A DNA stretch of 19,778 bases from CAXXOK01 sp035399245 (GTDB taxonomy: Bacteria > Bacillota > Clostridia > Christensenellales > Aristaeellaceae): positions 1-19,778 of the forward strand of contig DAOPIR010000033.1 of the NCBI GenBank assembly GCA_035399245.1, written 5' to 3'. Below are positions 1-7,330 of this stretch, one piece after another. The notes under the pieces are model-generated. The model worked only from the letters and a program-made list of their open reading frames with translations, made no database searches and was not told the origin of the DNA. Position numbers and translations under genes: made by a program. The stretch's first letter is position 1. Every line of letters begins with the position of its first letter.

Positions 1-29
1 GACGCTCTATCCTGCTGAGCTACGGAAAC
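1..29 (-). tRNA. tRNA, 5' part only (isotype uncertain, possibly Arg)
   Basis: Read on the minus strand, the sequence begins with a 7-base acceptor strand GTTTCCG, then TA at positions 8-9. A D-arm follows: GCTC, loop AGCAGGATA, GAGC. The anticodon and 3' half lie beyond the left edge of the window, so the isotype cannot be read. The D-arm sequence resembles bacterial tRNA-Arg, but this is a weak argument. A promoter-like pair at 137-165 on the same strand could drive it together with the intervening element. Confidence 0.85.
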
Positions 30-37
30 AGATGAGT

Positions 38-124
38 TGGTGTACCCGGTACCGCTTGAAAAGCGAACACGGTCGTCTCTCCTGGAAGACAGATGCTCCA
101 TCACACTGCGCCGCAAAGGCACAC
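38..124 (-). ncRNA. Structured, tRNA-like element upstream of the tRNA
   Basis: This stretch lies 8 bases upstream of the tRNA on the same strand. Its minus-strand 3' end reads CCA at 40-38. A 7-bp pairing with one G-T wobble can form between 118-124 (GTGTGCC) and 40-46 (GGTACAC). The interior contains tRNA-like pieces: ATGG-AGCA as in a D-arm, CTTCCA as in a Gly-UCC anticodon loop, and GTTCG as in a T-arm. The T-stem and a conventional acceptor stem do not pair properly. It may be a decayed tRNA, an unrecognised small RNA, or only the leader of the tRNA transcript. The promoter at 137-165 would start transcription about six bases upstream of the outer stem. Confidence 0.3.
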
Positions 125-136
125 GTGACGGAAAAT

Positions 137-165
137 ATTGTATTGCAACAGTTTGAGAAAGTCAA
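137..165 (-). promoter_or_regulatory. Sigma-A-type promoter toward the tRNA
   Basis: On the minus strand, TTGACT (165-160), a 17-base spacer and TACAAT (142-137) give a near-consensus promoter. The predicted start is near 130, so the transcript would contain the structured element and then the tRNA. Confidence 0.65.
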
Positions 166-238
166 GGTTATCCCAAGCGATGCACACCGTCCCTGTTGCG
201 TATCAGCAGCAAAAGCCAGGGGTTCCCTTTGCCTTTGT

Positions 239-267
239 TTGACAACGGTCTGCCTGCATTTTATAAT
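239..267 (+). promoter_or_regulatory. Perfect-consensus sigma-A promoter
   Basis: TTGACA (239-244) and TATAAT (262-267) are separated by exactly 17 bases, the full consensus. The predicted start is near 274, leaving a leader of about 100 bases before the surface-protein start at 374. The stretch 30-373 contains no convincing gene; apart from this promoter it holds the tRNA-side promoter, the structured element and the leader. Confidence 0.8.
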
Positions 268-273
268 AGGCGA

Positions 274-373
274 GCGAGAATTTTTTATTTTTGCAGGAAT
301 CCATCTTCGGAGGGCCCTTTTAATTTTCGGGGATTATTCCATTATAAATTATACTGTCTGGAGATGACTGCCG
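274..373 (+). other. 5' leader of the surface-protein gene
   Basis: This leader of about 100 bases follows the consensus promoter. GGAAT at 295-299 can pair with ATTCC farther downstream, and the leader is AT-rich near the gene. I recognise no riboswitch. A Shine-Dalgarno GGAG at 360-363 sits 10 bases before the ATG at 374. Confidence 0.4.
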
Positions 374-1090
374 ATGGCTCCGCGTTTCCGGCCGCGTTTT
401 TTAATTGCGGCTATGGTGGTTTTATCCTTTATTTTTCTTCCATCCTCATTCGTTGTTGCCGATACGGCCGACTCGTCGCTGACCACATTGTTTGCATCCG
501 ACAATCAATACGCAGGAAACATGTTTGACCTGACCGTCCTTGCCGCGCATGATATTGCCATCCATTCGTTTGATGTCAATATTACCAGCGACTACGGCAA
601 AACAGCCGGCGTATCCGTTTATTACCGGCTCGGCGGCTATGCCGGATATACGTCAGATCCTTCCGCATGGACGTTGGCTGGTACCGTAAACGTCGTATCC
701 AACGGCCTCAATGTGCCCACGCCGGTTTCCGTAGGCGACATTATCCTTACCGCCGGAGAAACCTACGGCTTTTATATCACGGTAAACAATTACCATAGGC
801 CGGATACCCGCATGTATTACACCGAAGGCACTTCCTCGTATCAAAATGATGATCTGCTGCTGACCGGCAGCATCGGCCGCGGCACACCGGTTTTTACCGG
901 AATACAAACCGCAGGGCGTATTTGGAACGGTACGATCTATTACTCCGTATATACGGTGTCTGCGCCTGTCCCCACGGTGATTCCTCAAACGGGAGATTGC
1001 GCGGGCGCTTTCTTGCTGCTTTGGGTTTCATTGGCTGTCTTTTCGGCATCCGCAATCATCCTGCTGCGAAGGAAAGGGTTTTCAAAATAG
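374..1090 (+). CDS. Secreted surface protein with LPXTG-like (IPQTG) anchor
   Basis: The product is 238 aa. The N-terminus has a basic start and a hydrophobic signal segment (about residues 10-28, ending FVVADTADS), typical of Sec export. The middle (about 32-190) is Ser/Thr/Tyr/Gly-rich and looks beta-sheet-forming, with phrases such as DPSAWTLAGT and ETYGFYITVNN that I associate with secreted bacterial beta-sandwich proteins; I cannot name the family. The C-terminus is a cell-wall sorting signal: IPQTG at 203-207, a hydrophobic stretch (about 210-230) and the basic tail RRKGFSK. Sortase should cleave between T and G and link the protein to peptidoglycan. No sortase gene is in the window. 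The ATG at 374 is favoured by GGAG 10 bases upstream. It is monocistronic, between a consensus promoter and a strong terminator. Its role is unknown; adhesion or matrix binding would be a guess. Confidence 0.88.
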   Translation: MAPRFRPRFLIAAMVVLSFIFLPSSFVVADTADSSLTTLFASDNQYAGNMFDLTVLAAHDIAIHSFDVNITSDYGKTAGVSVYYRLGGYAGYTSDPSAWTLAGTVNVVSNGLNVPTPVSVGDIILTAGETYGFYITVNNYHRPDTRMYYTEGTSSYQNDDLLLTGSIGRGTPVFTGIQTAGRIWNGTIYYSVYTVSAPVPTVIPQTGDCAGAFLLLWVSLAVFSASAIILLRRKGFSK

Positions 1091-1106
1091 TTTCCCCTGT
1101 TGATAC

Positions 1107-1138
1107 GCGGCGCCTGCCCTGTGGCAAGCGCCGCTTTT
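1107..1138 (+). terminator. Intrinsic terminator after the surface-protein gene
   Basis: GCGGCGC at 1107-1113 pairs with GCGCCGC at 1128-1134, and TGCC at 1115-1118 with GGCA at 1123-1126, with one mismatch and a CTGT loop. TTTT then an AT-rich stretch follows. It starts 17 bases after the stop codon. Confidence 0.85.
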
Positions 1139-1199
1139 AATATTTATCTGTCATCCCCCTGCTTTGGCTTTTGCAGGGTATTGATCACCTGCAGGTGGC

Positions 1200-2321
1200 T
1201 CAACGCTGCGTGCGGCATTTGTTTTTTCGTATCAGCACGCGCAGCATGACGGCGGTGACCGCCAGCCCGTACAGCACCATCAGGCCGAACCCGTAGGTAA
1301 ACCGCTGTGATTCCAGCAGGTATTTTTTCACAATCACAATCAGTATCAGCGCAGCGGTCAGCGGAAGGGACGGATATCCAAGGTACAAAAACGCGTATTT
1401 GATAAAGCACTGCCGTAGCGTCGGCCGCCGGCCGCTGCGGGCGTCCACACAGCGCAGATGTGTAATCCGCTTACCGATCGTCCGTCCCCCAAGCAGCCAT
1501 TCCCCCACAATAAAGTAGGTAAGTACCAAAACGGCATACAGGATTCCCGCACCCGTCAGCTGCCATTTCCAGCTGCGTGCCAGCAGGTATTGCCGCAGCG
1601 GCGTATCCGCATAGAGCGCCAGCAATATTACAAGCCCCAACAGCAGCCAATCGGCCGCGGCCGCGGTCAGCCGCCGCACAACGCTCACATGCTGTCCCTT
1701 GCGGTAGGCAATGGCGTTGAGCGTTTCCTGCGAGGGCAGTATCCGCATCAGCGGCCTTGCCAGCCAAAAGCCGATCACCCCGCCGAGGGTGTTGGTCAGC
1801 AGATCGTCCACGTCAAACGTGCGGTAGGCAACGGAATACAGCCCAAACAGGCCGGACAGCTGGATAAGCTCCAATATCAGGCTGAAGCCGAAGGTAATTA
1901 CCAGCGTTTTGCCGAAATTGCAGGTAAAATAGTACCGCAGATAGATACCCAGCGGAACCATCATCACCACATTCGCAAACAGGATAAAGGCGGAGCGGCT
2001 GTAAAACGTATCCTTCCAGGTGGACGGATCCAGCAGGCTGAACCCTGCGTCAGACAGCCATGACCTTATACTTTGCAGCGGGATATACTGCGGCTGTGTG
2101 TGCTGCGCCGCCGCATCGGACGCGGAGGCCGGGATCGGCAGCATCGTCAAAAACACCACACACATCATGTAAAGGATGAACGAATACCAAACCGCCATGC
2201 GCAGCAGCAGCACGGAGCCATAGCGATGGTATTGCACGATAAAGTACGGAATCGTTATCATCAGCGCCACCAGCGGAAACAGCCTGGCAGCGGTCAGCAT
2301 CGCATCGATATATTTCTGCAT
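1200..2321 (-). CDS. VanZ-RDD fusion integral membrane protein
   Basis: The product is 373 aa with about eight hydrophobic segments. The N-terminal half is a VanZ-like domain: helices near residues 13-31 and 40-61, an extracytoplasmic loop, then helices with ANVVMMVPLG (116-125) and the family signature FDVDDLLTNTLGG (169-181). The C-terminal half is an RDD-like domain: RRLTAAAADW (216-225), a long helix and GGRTIGKRI (278-286), the usual GRTxGK motif. VanZ itself gives low-level teicoplanin resistance, but most VanZ homologues have no known substrate and RDD domains are thought to be transport-related, so the function is open. The ATG at 2321 follows a strong GGAGGAGG site; another ATG at 2325 is out of frame. 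The gene has its own promoter in the 88-base gap behind the GH2 gene. No clear terminator lies downstream. Confidence 0.85.
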   Translation of the reverse strand: MQKYIDAMLTAARLFPLVALMITIPYFIVQYHRYGSVLLLRMAVWYSFILYMMCVVFLTMLPIPASASDAAAQHTQPQYIPLQSIRSWLSDAGFSLLDPSTWKDTFYSRSAFILFANVVMMVPLGIYLRYYFTCNFGKTLVITFGFSLILELIQLSGLFGLYSVAYRTFDVDDLLTNTLGGVIGFWLARPLMRILPSQETLNAIAYRKGQHVSVVRRLTAAAADWLLLGLVILLALYADTPLRQYLLARSWKWQLTGAGILYAVLVLTYFIVGEWLLGGRTIGKRITHLRCVDARSGRRPTLRQCFIKYAFLYLGYPSLPLTAALILIVIVKKYLLESQRFTYGFGLMVLYGLAVTAVMLRVLIRKNKCRTQR

Positions 2322-2345
2322 GCATCCTCCTCCCTGCCAGCCTTC

Positions 2346-2375
2346 ATTCTATGCAGGATGCCGTGTACAAGTCAA
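2346..2375 (-). promoter_or_regulatory. Promoter of the VanZ-RDD gene
   Basis: On the minus strand, TTGACT (2375-2370), an 18-base spacer and TAGAAT (2351-2346) lie just upstream of the VanZ-RDD start at 2321. This separates the gene transcriptionally from the GH2 gene whose stop is at 2410. Confidence 0.65.
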
Positions 2376-2409
2376 GGAAGCATTTGTAAATATACCGGAT
2401 AACGGCGCG

Positions 2410-4818
2410 TCAGCAAGGCACGGCAGGCAGCGAGTATACCACCGGTTCCAGCCCGTCCGCGGTGAAGGTCAGGGTGATTTCCCCCGCCTGCCTGGGCGCG
2501 CGCACCACGCCGTAGGCCAGCCCGCCGTAGGTGGCGCGCACCGGCGACGCGGGCAGGGTATGGTCGGCGGGATTGCCGTTATCCGTGCCCAGCAGCGTAC
2601 CGCCGGCAACGTTGACGCGCACGGCGGTATCCGCGTCCGGCACAACGGTGCCCTCTTTGTCCAGCAACGCAAGCGTAAACTGGCACACGGCGCGGCCGTC
2701 GGCCGGCAGCCTGTCGCGGTCTATCGTCACCTGCAGCCTGGCCGGTTTGTCCGCGCGGCGGATGGTTTGGCGGGCGATCTCGTTGCCCTGGCTGTCGCGC
2801 CCCACGGCCACCAGCTCGCCGTGGGCATAGGGCACATCCCAGCTCAGGTGCAGGTCGCTGGTCGTGATGGGCGCAAGCGGCCTGTCAAAGTGCGCCCAGC
2901 GCTGCGTCATGCCCTGCAGGGGAAACTCGTACGCCTTGACGCCGCAGCTTTTGCCATCGGCAAACAGCTCCACCGAAAAGCAGTTGGTATAGCAGATCAC
3001 GGGGTACACCGTGCCCACGGGCACATCCAAATTGCGGTGCGGGCACAGGGAAAGCACCGGCACATCCCTGCGCCACACGGACTGGTAGAAATAATAGCCG
3101 TCCTTGCAAAAGCCGCAGGTATCCATCACGCCGGCCGAGGCGGCCTTGTCCGGCCAAAAGCACTCGCCCAGATAATCGATCCCCGTCCACATAAAGCTGC
3201 CGATCATGTACGGATGCACGCGCAGGTACTTCCACAGCTTCTCGGCCTTGAGCATCTTGGCATAGTACGGCGTGGGGCCCCATACGCTTTCCTCGGTATG
3301 CAGGCGATAGTCGCCGCGCCTGCCGTTGACCGCCACATCCTCGGTACCCAGCAGCAGCCAGTCGGGATGCTCCCGCTTCTCCTCGTCAAAAAAGGTCTCG
3401 GTACGCTCGCGCCAGCGATCGGCATAGTTCACGCCCACGATATCCACCGCCTGCAAAAACGCGTCCGGCGCCGCCTTGGGCTCCGCCTTCATCTGGTCGC
3501 ACGCCGTGGTCACGGGCCGCGTAGGATCCAGCGTGTGGCAGATGTCCGTCAGCATGCGTGCGATACGGTCGCCGTTTGCCAGCACCTGCTCCCCCACCTC
3601 GTTGCCGATGGACCACATGACAATCGAGGGATGATTGCGGTCGCGCAGGAGCATGGCTTCCATGTCGCCGCGCCAGCACGCGCCAAAGTATTCGGAGTAC
3701 CCGCGGCTTTCGTGGGTATTGGCTCCGACCTCCTTGCCTTTCATGGCCTGCCACTCGTCAAAGGCCTCGTCCATCACGCAAAAGCCCAGCTCATCGGCCA
3801 GCTCCAGCAGCGCGGGATCGGGCGGGTTATGCGAGCAGCGGATGGCGTTGGCTCCCATATCTTTGAGCTTCAAAAGCCTGCGCCGCCAGACCTCCGGCGG
3901 CACCGCCGCGCCTACGCACCCGCCGTCGTGGTGCAGGCACACGCCCTGCAGGATCACCTTACGCCCGTTGAGCGCAAAGCCTTGCCGGGCGGTGTATTCG
4001 ATCCGACGGATACCAAACCGCGTTTCCACGGTGTCAACCAGCGTATCCCCATTGAAAATCTCGGTTCGCAGCGTATACAGCACGGGACGGTCGATATCCC
4101 AGCGGCGGGGATTGCTCACAACCAGCGTCTGCGTAACCGTTGCATCCGCCGCCTGTGCAAGCGTGGTATGCCGCACGTCCCCGCTGCGGCCGTCCGCATC
4201 GATCACAGTGCTCACCAGCCGCGCGGCCTGCACCGTGTCGCCGCCGAGCACGCGCGTCTGTACGCTGACCTCCGCCCTGTCCGCCGTGATCACGGGCGTG
4301 GTGATGCGCACGCCCCACGTGGCCGTGCGCAGCGCCTGCGTTTTGCTCAGGTACACATTGCGCGTGATGCCGCTGCCCGTATACCACCGCGAGTTGGGCT
4401 GGCGGGCGTTATCCACGCGCACATACAGCGTATTGCCGTCGGGCAGCAGAGGACCGGTAATGTCCGCGAAAAAGGAAGTATAGCCGTAAGCATGGCCGGC
4501 GATCTTCGTATCGTTGAGCCATATATCGCAGTTCATATATACGCCTTCGAAGTACAGCTCCGCACGCTCGCCCGCGCGCAGCCGCGCCTGAAACACCTTG
4601 CGGTACCAGCCGATGCCCGTGCGCGCATAGCCGCCCGAGCCGCAGCTTGGGCTGTGCTCATCCACGGGATACTCCGTCGACCAGTCGTGGGGCAGCTGCA
4701 CCGCCCGCCATGCGGCGTCCGCCGCCGGCCTGTCCATGCTGTCGGTCAGGGCAAACTGCCAGTCAAAGCCAAAGTCCTCCCGCAGCCTGCAATCATCGTT
4801 TGTAAAAAACTGTTCCAT
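2410..4818 (-). CDS. Glycoside hydrolase family 2, beta-galactosidase-like
   Basis: The product is 802 aa. It has the GH2 order: an N-terminal sugar-binding jelly roll (about 10-190, with QLPHDWSTEYP and YFEGVYMNCDIWLND), an immunoglobulin-like middle domain (about 195-290), a TIM barrel (about 295-580) and C-terminal beta domains (about 590-802). The C-terminal part resembles the DUF4982 and bacterial Ig-like regions of many Firmicute and Bacteroidete beta-galactosidases. The barrel shows AIRCSHNPPDP, then NHPSIVMWSIGNEVGEQ with the probable acid/base Glu407, and LLLGTEDV with the probable nucleophile Glu493. There is no signal peptide, so it should act in the cytoplasm on imported oligosaccharides. 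The reading frame stays open upstream to 5277, but ATG 4818 is chosen because GGAGG lies about nine bases before it and the GH2 domain starts there. Activity on galactosides rather than glucuronides or mannosides is inferred, not shown. Confidence 0.92.
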   Translation of the reverse strand: MEQFFTNDDCRLREDFGFDWQFALTDSMDRPAADAAWRAVQLPHDWSTEYPVDEHSPSCGSGGYARTGIGWYRKVFQARLRAGERAELYFEGVYMNCDIWLNDTKIAGHAYGYTSFFADITGPLLPDGNTLYVRVDNARQPNSRWYTGSGITRNVYLSKTQALRTATWGVRITTPVITADRAEVSVQTRVLGGDTVQAARLVSTVIDADGRSGDVRHTTLAQAADATVTQTLVVSNPRRWDIDRPVLYTLRTEIFNGDTLVDTVETRFGIRRIEYTARQGFALNGRKVILQGVCLHHDGGCVGAAVPPEVWRRRLLKLKDMGANAIRCSHNPPDPALLELADELGFCVMDEAFDEWQAMKGKEVGANTHESRGYSEYFGACWRGDMEAMLLRDRNHPSIVMWSIGNEVGEQVLANGDRIARMLTDICHTLDPTRPVTTACDQMKAEPKAAPDAFLQAVDIVGVNYADRWRERTETFFDEEKREHPDWLLLGTEDVAVNGRRGDYRLHTEESVWGPTPYYAKMLKAEKLWKYLRVHPYMIGSFMWTGIDYLGECFWPDKAASAGVMDTCGFCKDGYYFYQSVWRRDVPVLSLCPHRNLDVPVGTVYPVICYTNCFSVELFADGKSCGVKAYEFPLQGMTQRWAHFDRPLAPITTSDLHLSWDVPYAHGELVAVGRDSQGNEIARQTIRRADKPARLQVTIDRDRLPADGRAVCQFTLALLDKEGTVVPDADTAVRVNVAGGTLLGTDNGNPADHTLPASPVRATYGGLAYGVVRAPRQAGEITLTFTADGLEPVVYSLPAVPC

Positions 4819-4858
4819 TGTATGCGCCTCCTTTTGCGCGGCGTTTTGCTGTACCTTC

Positions 4859-4887
4859 AGTATACCGCATAATAGGCGGCAGGAACA
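4859..4887 (-). promoter_or_regulatory. Weak candidate promoter of the GH2 gene
   Basis: On the minus strand, TATACT (4864-4859) is a good -10. The hexamer TGTTCC 17 bases upstream (4887-4882) is a poor -35, so an activator may be needed. It lies in the 144-base divergent region shared with the PP2C gene. Confidence 0.4.
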
Positions 4888-4898
4888 TGTTTTCTTTC

Positions 4899-4927
4899 TT
4901 GCATCGCGGCGCGGGAATGGGTATGAT
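4899..4927 (+). promoter_or_regulatory. Promoter of the PP2C gene
   Basis: TTGCAT (4899-4904), a 17-base spacer and TATGAT (4922-4927) face the PP2C gene, giving a leader of about 30 bases. Confidence 0.65.
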
Positions 4928-4962
4928 AGAACAAGATCAATCAGAAAGGCAAATGCATACGC

Positions 4963-5886
4963 ATGGCAAAGGAACCACGATTTTCCCCCGCGGTGAAGCT
5001 GTCGTTTGCGGGCGGGCACAACCACAACGAGGATCGGGCCGTTTGCGTGGATCAGGCGGGCCTGCGGCTGCTGGCTGCCTTTGACGGCTGCGGCGGCGTG
5101 GGCGGGCGGCGGTATCCGCACCTGAACAACCACACCGGCGCATATCTGGCCGCCGGACTGTATGCGCGCTGCCTGGAGCAGTGGTTTGCGGATCATGCGG
5201 CCCCGCCGGGCAAGGTGACCGCCGACGAGCTGACGCTTTTGTTTGCGCAGACCGCCGCCAGGTACCAGGCGGAGCACTTACGCCTTGCACCCTCCGCCGT
5301 AACGGGCAGCCTGGTGCGCACGCTGCCCAGCACCACAGTAATTGCGCTGTATAACAAAACGCAAGCTGCGCTGTATTGGGCGGGCGACACGCGCGCCTAT
5401 CTGCTCACGGAAGGCGGCCTGCGCCAGCTGACCGCCGACGACCTTGCCACGCCGGCCGACGCCTTTGCAAGCCTGTATGCCGACGCGCCTATCGCCAATT
5501 ACCTGTGCGCGGACCGGCCCTTTTCCCTGCATGAAACCACAGTTGCCCTGCCTAAAGCTGGCATCCTGGTGCTGGCGACAGACGGCGCGTTTCACACCCT
5601 GCCCACGCCCATGCACTTTGAAGCACTGCTGCTGGACACGCTATGGCTGTCCGACAGCAAAAAGCAATGGAAGAAGCTGCTCAAGGAGCAGCTGTCCGCC
5701 TGTGCGGCCGACGACGTTACGCTGCTGCTGCAGCCGTTTGGCTTTGCCGCGCACGACGAGATGCGCCGGGCGTTTGACAAGCGCCGCCGCCACGTGCGGC
5801 AGGCATACATCCTGCCCGCCGAGGAGGCCGCGCCCGGCAACCATCTGGCGCTCAAATCGCTGTGGGACATGTATCAAAAGGAATAG
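4963..5886 (+). CDS. PP2C-type protein phosphatase
   Basis: The product is 307 aa with the metal-binding landmarks of the PPM/PP2C fold: HNEDRA with Glu23/Asp24, FDGCGG with Asp41-Gly42, WAGDTRAYLL in the middle, LATDGAF with Asp207, and AADDVTLLL with Asp250/Asp251. It should be a soluble Mg/Mn-dependent Ser/Thr phosphatase. After DGCGG the RRYP...HTGAYLA segment differs from the textbook DGMGGH of PrpC/Stp, so it may belong to a separate subfamily. PrpC normally sits beside a PASTA kinase; no kinase or FHA gene is here, so the substrate is unknown. The ATG at 4963 has a modest AAAGG about a dozen bases upstream; an ATG at 4953 is out of frame. A promoter lies at 4899-4927. The stop is one base from the convergent corrinoid-activator gene and no terminator is visible. 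Confidence 0.8.
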   Translation: MAKEPRFSPAVKLSFAGGHNHNEDRAVCVDQAGLRLLAAFDGCGGVGGRRYPHLNNHTGAYLAAGLYARCLEQWFADHAAPPGKVTADELTLLFAQTAARYQAEHLRLAPSAVTGSLVRTLPSTTVIALYNKTQAALYWAGDTRAYLLTEGGLRQLTADDLATPADAFASLYADAPIANYLCADRPFSLHETTVALPKAGILVLATDGAFHTLPTPMHFEALLLDTLWLSDSKKQWKKLLKEQLSACAADDVTLLLQPFGFAAHDEMRRAFDKRRRHVRQAYILPAEEAAPGNHLALKSLWDMYQKE

Positions 5887-5887
5887 A

Positions 5888-7330
5888 TCAAAAATCCATA
5901 TGACGGATATACTTTTTTGCAAACAGCGGATTGCCGCTCAGCTGCACAACCTCGGCGGCACGGGCGATGTGATCCGCCGTTTGCCGTAAGCCTTGATCCA
6001 GCAGCAGCCTGCCCGCACCGTCCAGCGCGGCGTTATCCAGCACCTGTACCCTTGGCGCCAGCGCCGGCGGAAACAACCCGATAGCGGCAGCCGAGCGCGG
6101 ATTGAGATGGCTGCCGAAGCCGCCCGCGATATACAGCGTCGCAATCGCCTCCGCGTCGATACCCGCAATATCCATCAGCGTTTCGATACCCGCGGCCACA
6201 GCCGCCTTGGCCAGCTGCACCTGCCGGATATCCTGCTGCGTCAGCGATACCCCGGGGGCAATCTGCACGGTATCCGCATCCATCGCGCCGGTTTGGTCAA
6301 CCCAGGACAGCCGCAGCAGCCCGGCCACGGCGTCGATCAGTCCCGATCCGCAGATGCCCCTGGGCGTTCCGCCGCCAATCACATGCGCGTCCAGCCCGTT
6401 TGGCAGTGCCCATACCGTATCGATCGCGCCCGCCGCGCCGCCCATGCCGCAGGAGATCCCCGTGCCCTCAAAGGCCGGTCCCACAGCGGTGGATGCCACG
6501 TACAGCCTGCCCTCGTGCCACAGGGCAATTTCGCCGTTGGTGCCGATATCGCAGAGCATAGCGGTCTGCGCCCGCTGCGTAATGCCGCTGGCCAGCAGTG
6601 CGCAGGTGAGGTCCGCGCCCGTAAACGCGCCGATGCAGCGCGGCAGGTATGCGGGGCTATCCAAGATTGTTTCGGTATGCCCAAACAGGCAATCCGCAGC
6701 AAACGGCGCGGTGGCAAGCGCCTTGGGATCGCGCCTCGTAAGCAGGTACAGCATCACCGTATTGCCGGTGATCACCGCGCGGGTGATGGGCGGATAGCCC
6801 GCCGTCATGCCTTGCAGCGCCTGCAAAAGCTGCGTGCGCATCGCCTCGCCCTTGCCCGCCGCCGCGGCGGTGATGCGCCCGATCACATCGGCGGCAAAGC
6901 GCGCCTGCGGATTGAGCGCGGCGCTCTGCGCATACGGCGCGCCCGTTTGCAGGTCGTACAGCCGGATATCCAGCGTCGTCGTACCGATATCCGCCGCCAG
7001 CCCCAGCGCGGCCGGAGGTGTACCGCTTAGCACCGCTTGTACGGCAAAGCCCGCCGCCTCAGCCAGCGTAACCTCGCAGTCGCCCAGCAGCCGCATCTGG
7101 CAGGACAGGCGCGCCCCGTTTTTTTGTTCGATTTCGTTGGGTGCGGATATCGCGCCGGATGCCGTTACCGCGCACTTCAGGCACACGCCCCTGCCGCCGC
7201 ACGGGTGCGCAAACGCAATGCCCTGCGCCTGCAGCACATCCATCAGCAGCGGCTGTCCCGCAAAGCCGACCCTAAGCATTTTGTCCCGCAGATGCAGGGT
7301 AAGCGTGTGGTTAGGCACCGCTGTTTTCAT
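5888..7330 (-). CDS. [2Fe-2S] ferredoxin / ASKHA (DUF4445) corrinoid-activator-like protein
   Basis: The product is 480 aa. The N-terminal ferredoxin domain has Cys44, Cys50, Cys53 and Cys77 in the CX5CX2C...C pattern of plant-type [2Fe-2S] clusters. The rest is a DUF4445-type ASKHA ATPase: phosphate-1 motif LAADIGTTTLD, phosphate-2 motif CDIGTNGEIAL, and an adenosine region YIAGGFGSHLNP near the end. This is the layout of RACo/RamA-type proteins that spend ATP to reduce inactive Co(II) corrinoid proteins to Co(I) for methyl transfer in anaerobes. It is shorter than RACo (about 630 aa), whose linker region is reduced here. No methyltransferase or corrinoid protein is in the window, so the partner is unknown. 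ATG 7330 overlaps the end of the deacetylase gene by 20 bases and its GGAGG abuts the ATG; a GTG at 7318 with better spacing is an alternative start. The two genes probably form an operon. Confidence 0.85.
   Translation of the reverse strand: MKTAVPNHTLTLHLRDKMLRVGFAGQPLLMDVLQAQGIAFAHPCGGRGVCLKCAVTASGAISAPNEIEQKNGARLSCQMRLLGDCEVTLAEAAGFAVQAVLSGTPPAALGLAADIGTTTLDIRLYDLQTGAPYAQSAALNPQARFAADVIGRITAAAAGKGEAMRTQLLQALQGMTAGYPPITRAVITGNTVMLYLLTRRDPKALATAPFAADCLFGHTETILDSPAYLPRCIGAFTGADLTCALLASGITQRAQTAMLCDIGTNGEIALWHEGRLYVASTAVGPAFEGTGISCGMGGAAGAIDTVWALPNGLDAHVIGGGTPRGICGSGLIDAVAGLLRLSWVDQTGAMDADTVQIAPGVSLTQQDIRQVQLAKAAVAAGIETLMDIAGIDAEAIATLYIAGGFGSHLNPRSAAAIGLFPPALAPRVQVLDNAALDGAGRLLLDQGLRQTADHIARAAEVVQLSGNPLFAKKYIRHMDF

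Noticed and set aside
32..367. 111-codon open frame at the left end
   Set aside because: It crosses the tRNA-side promoter, the structured element and the consensus promoter, and has no ribosome binding site or domain.
1186..1197. 12-base palindrome CACCTGCAGGTG near the VanZ-RDD stop
   Set aside because: No loop and no T-run follow, so it is not a terminator, and no promoter is near for an operator role.
2320..4872. 850-codon open frame on the plus strand opposite the GH2 gene
   Set aside because: It is rich in His, Arg, Ala and Gln without any domain, the usual shadow of a GC-rich gene; the minus strand encodes a clear GH2 enzyme.
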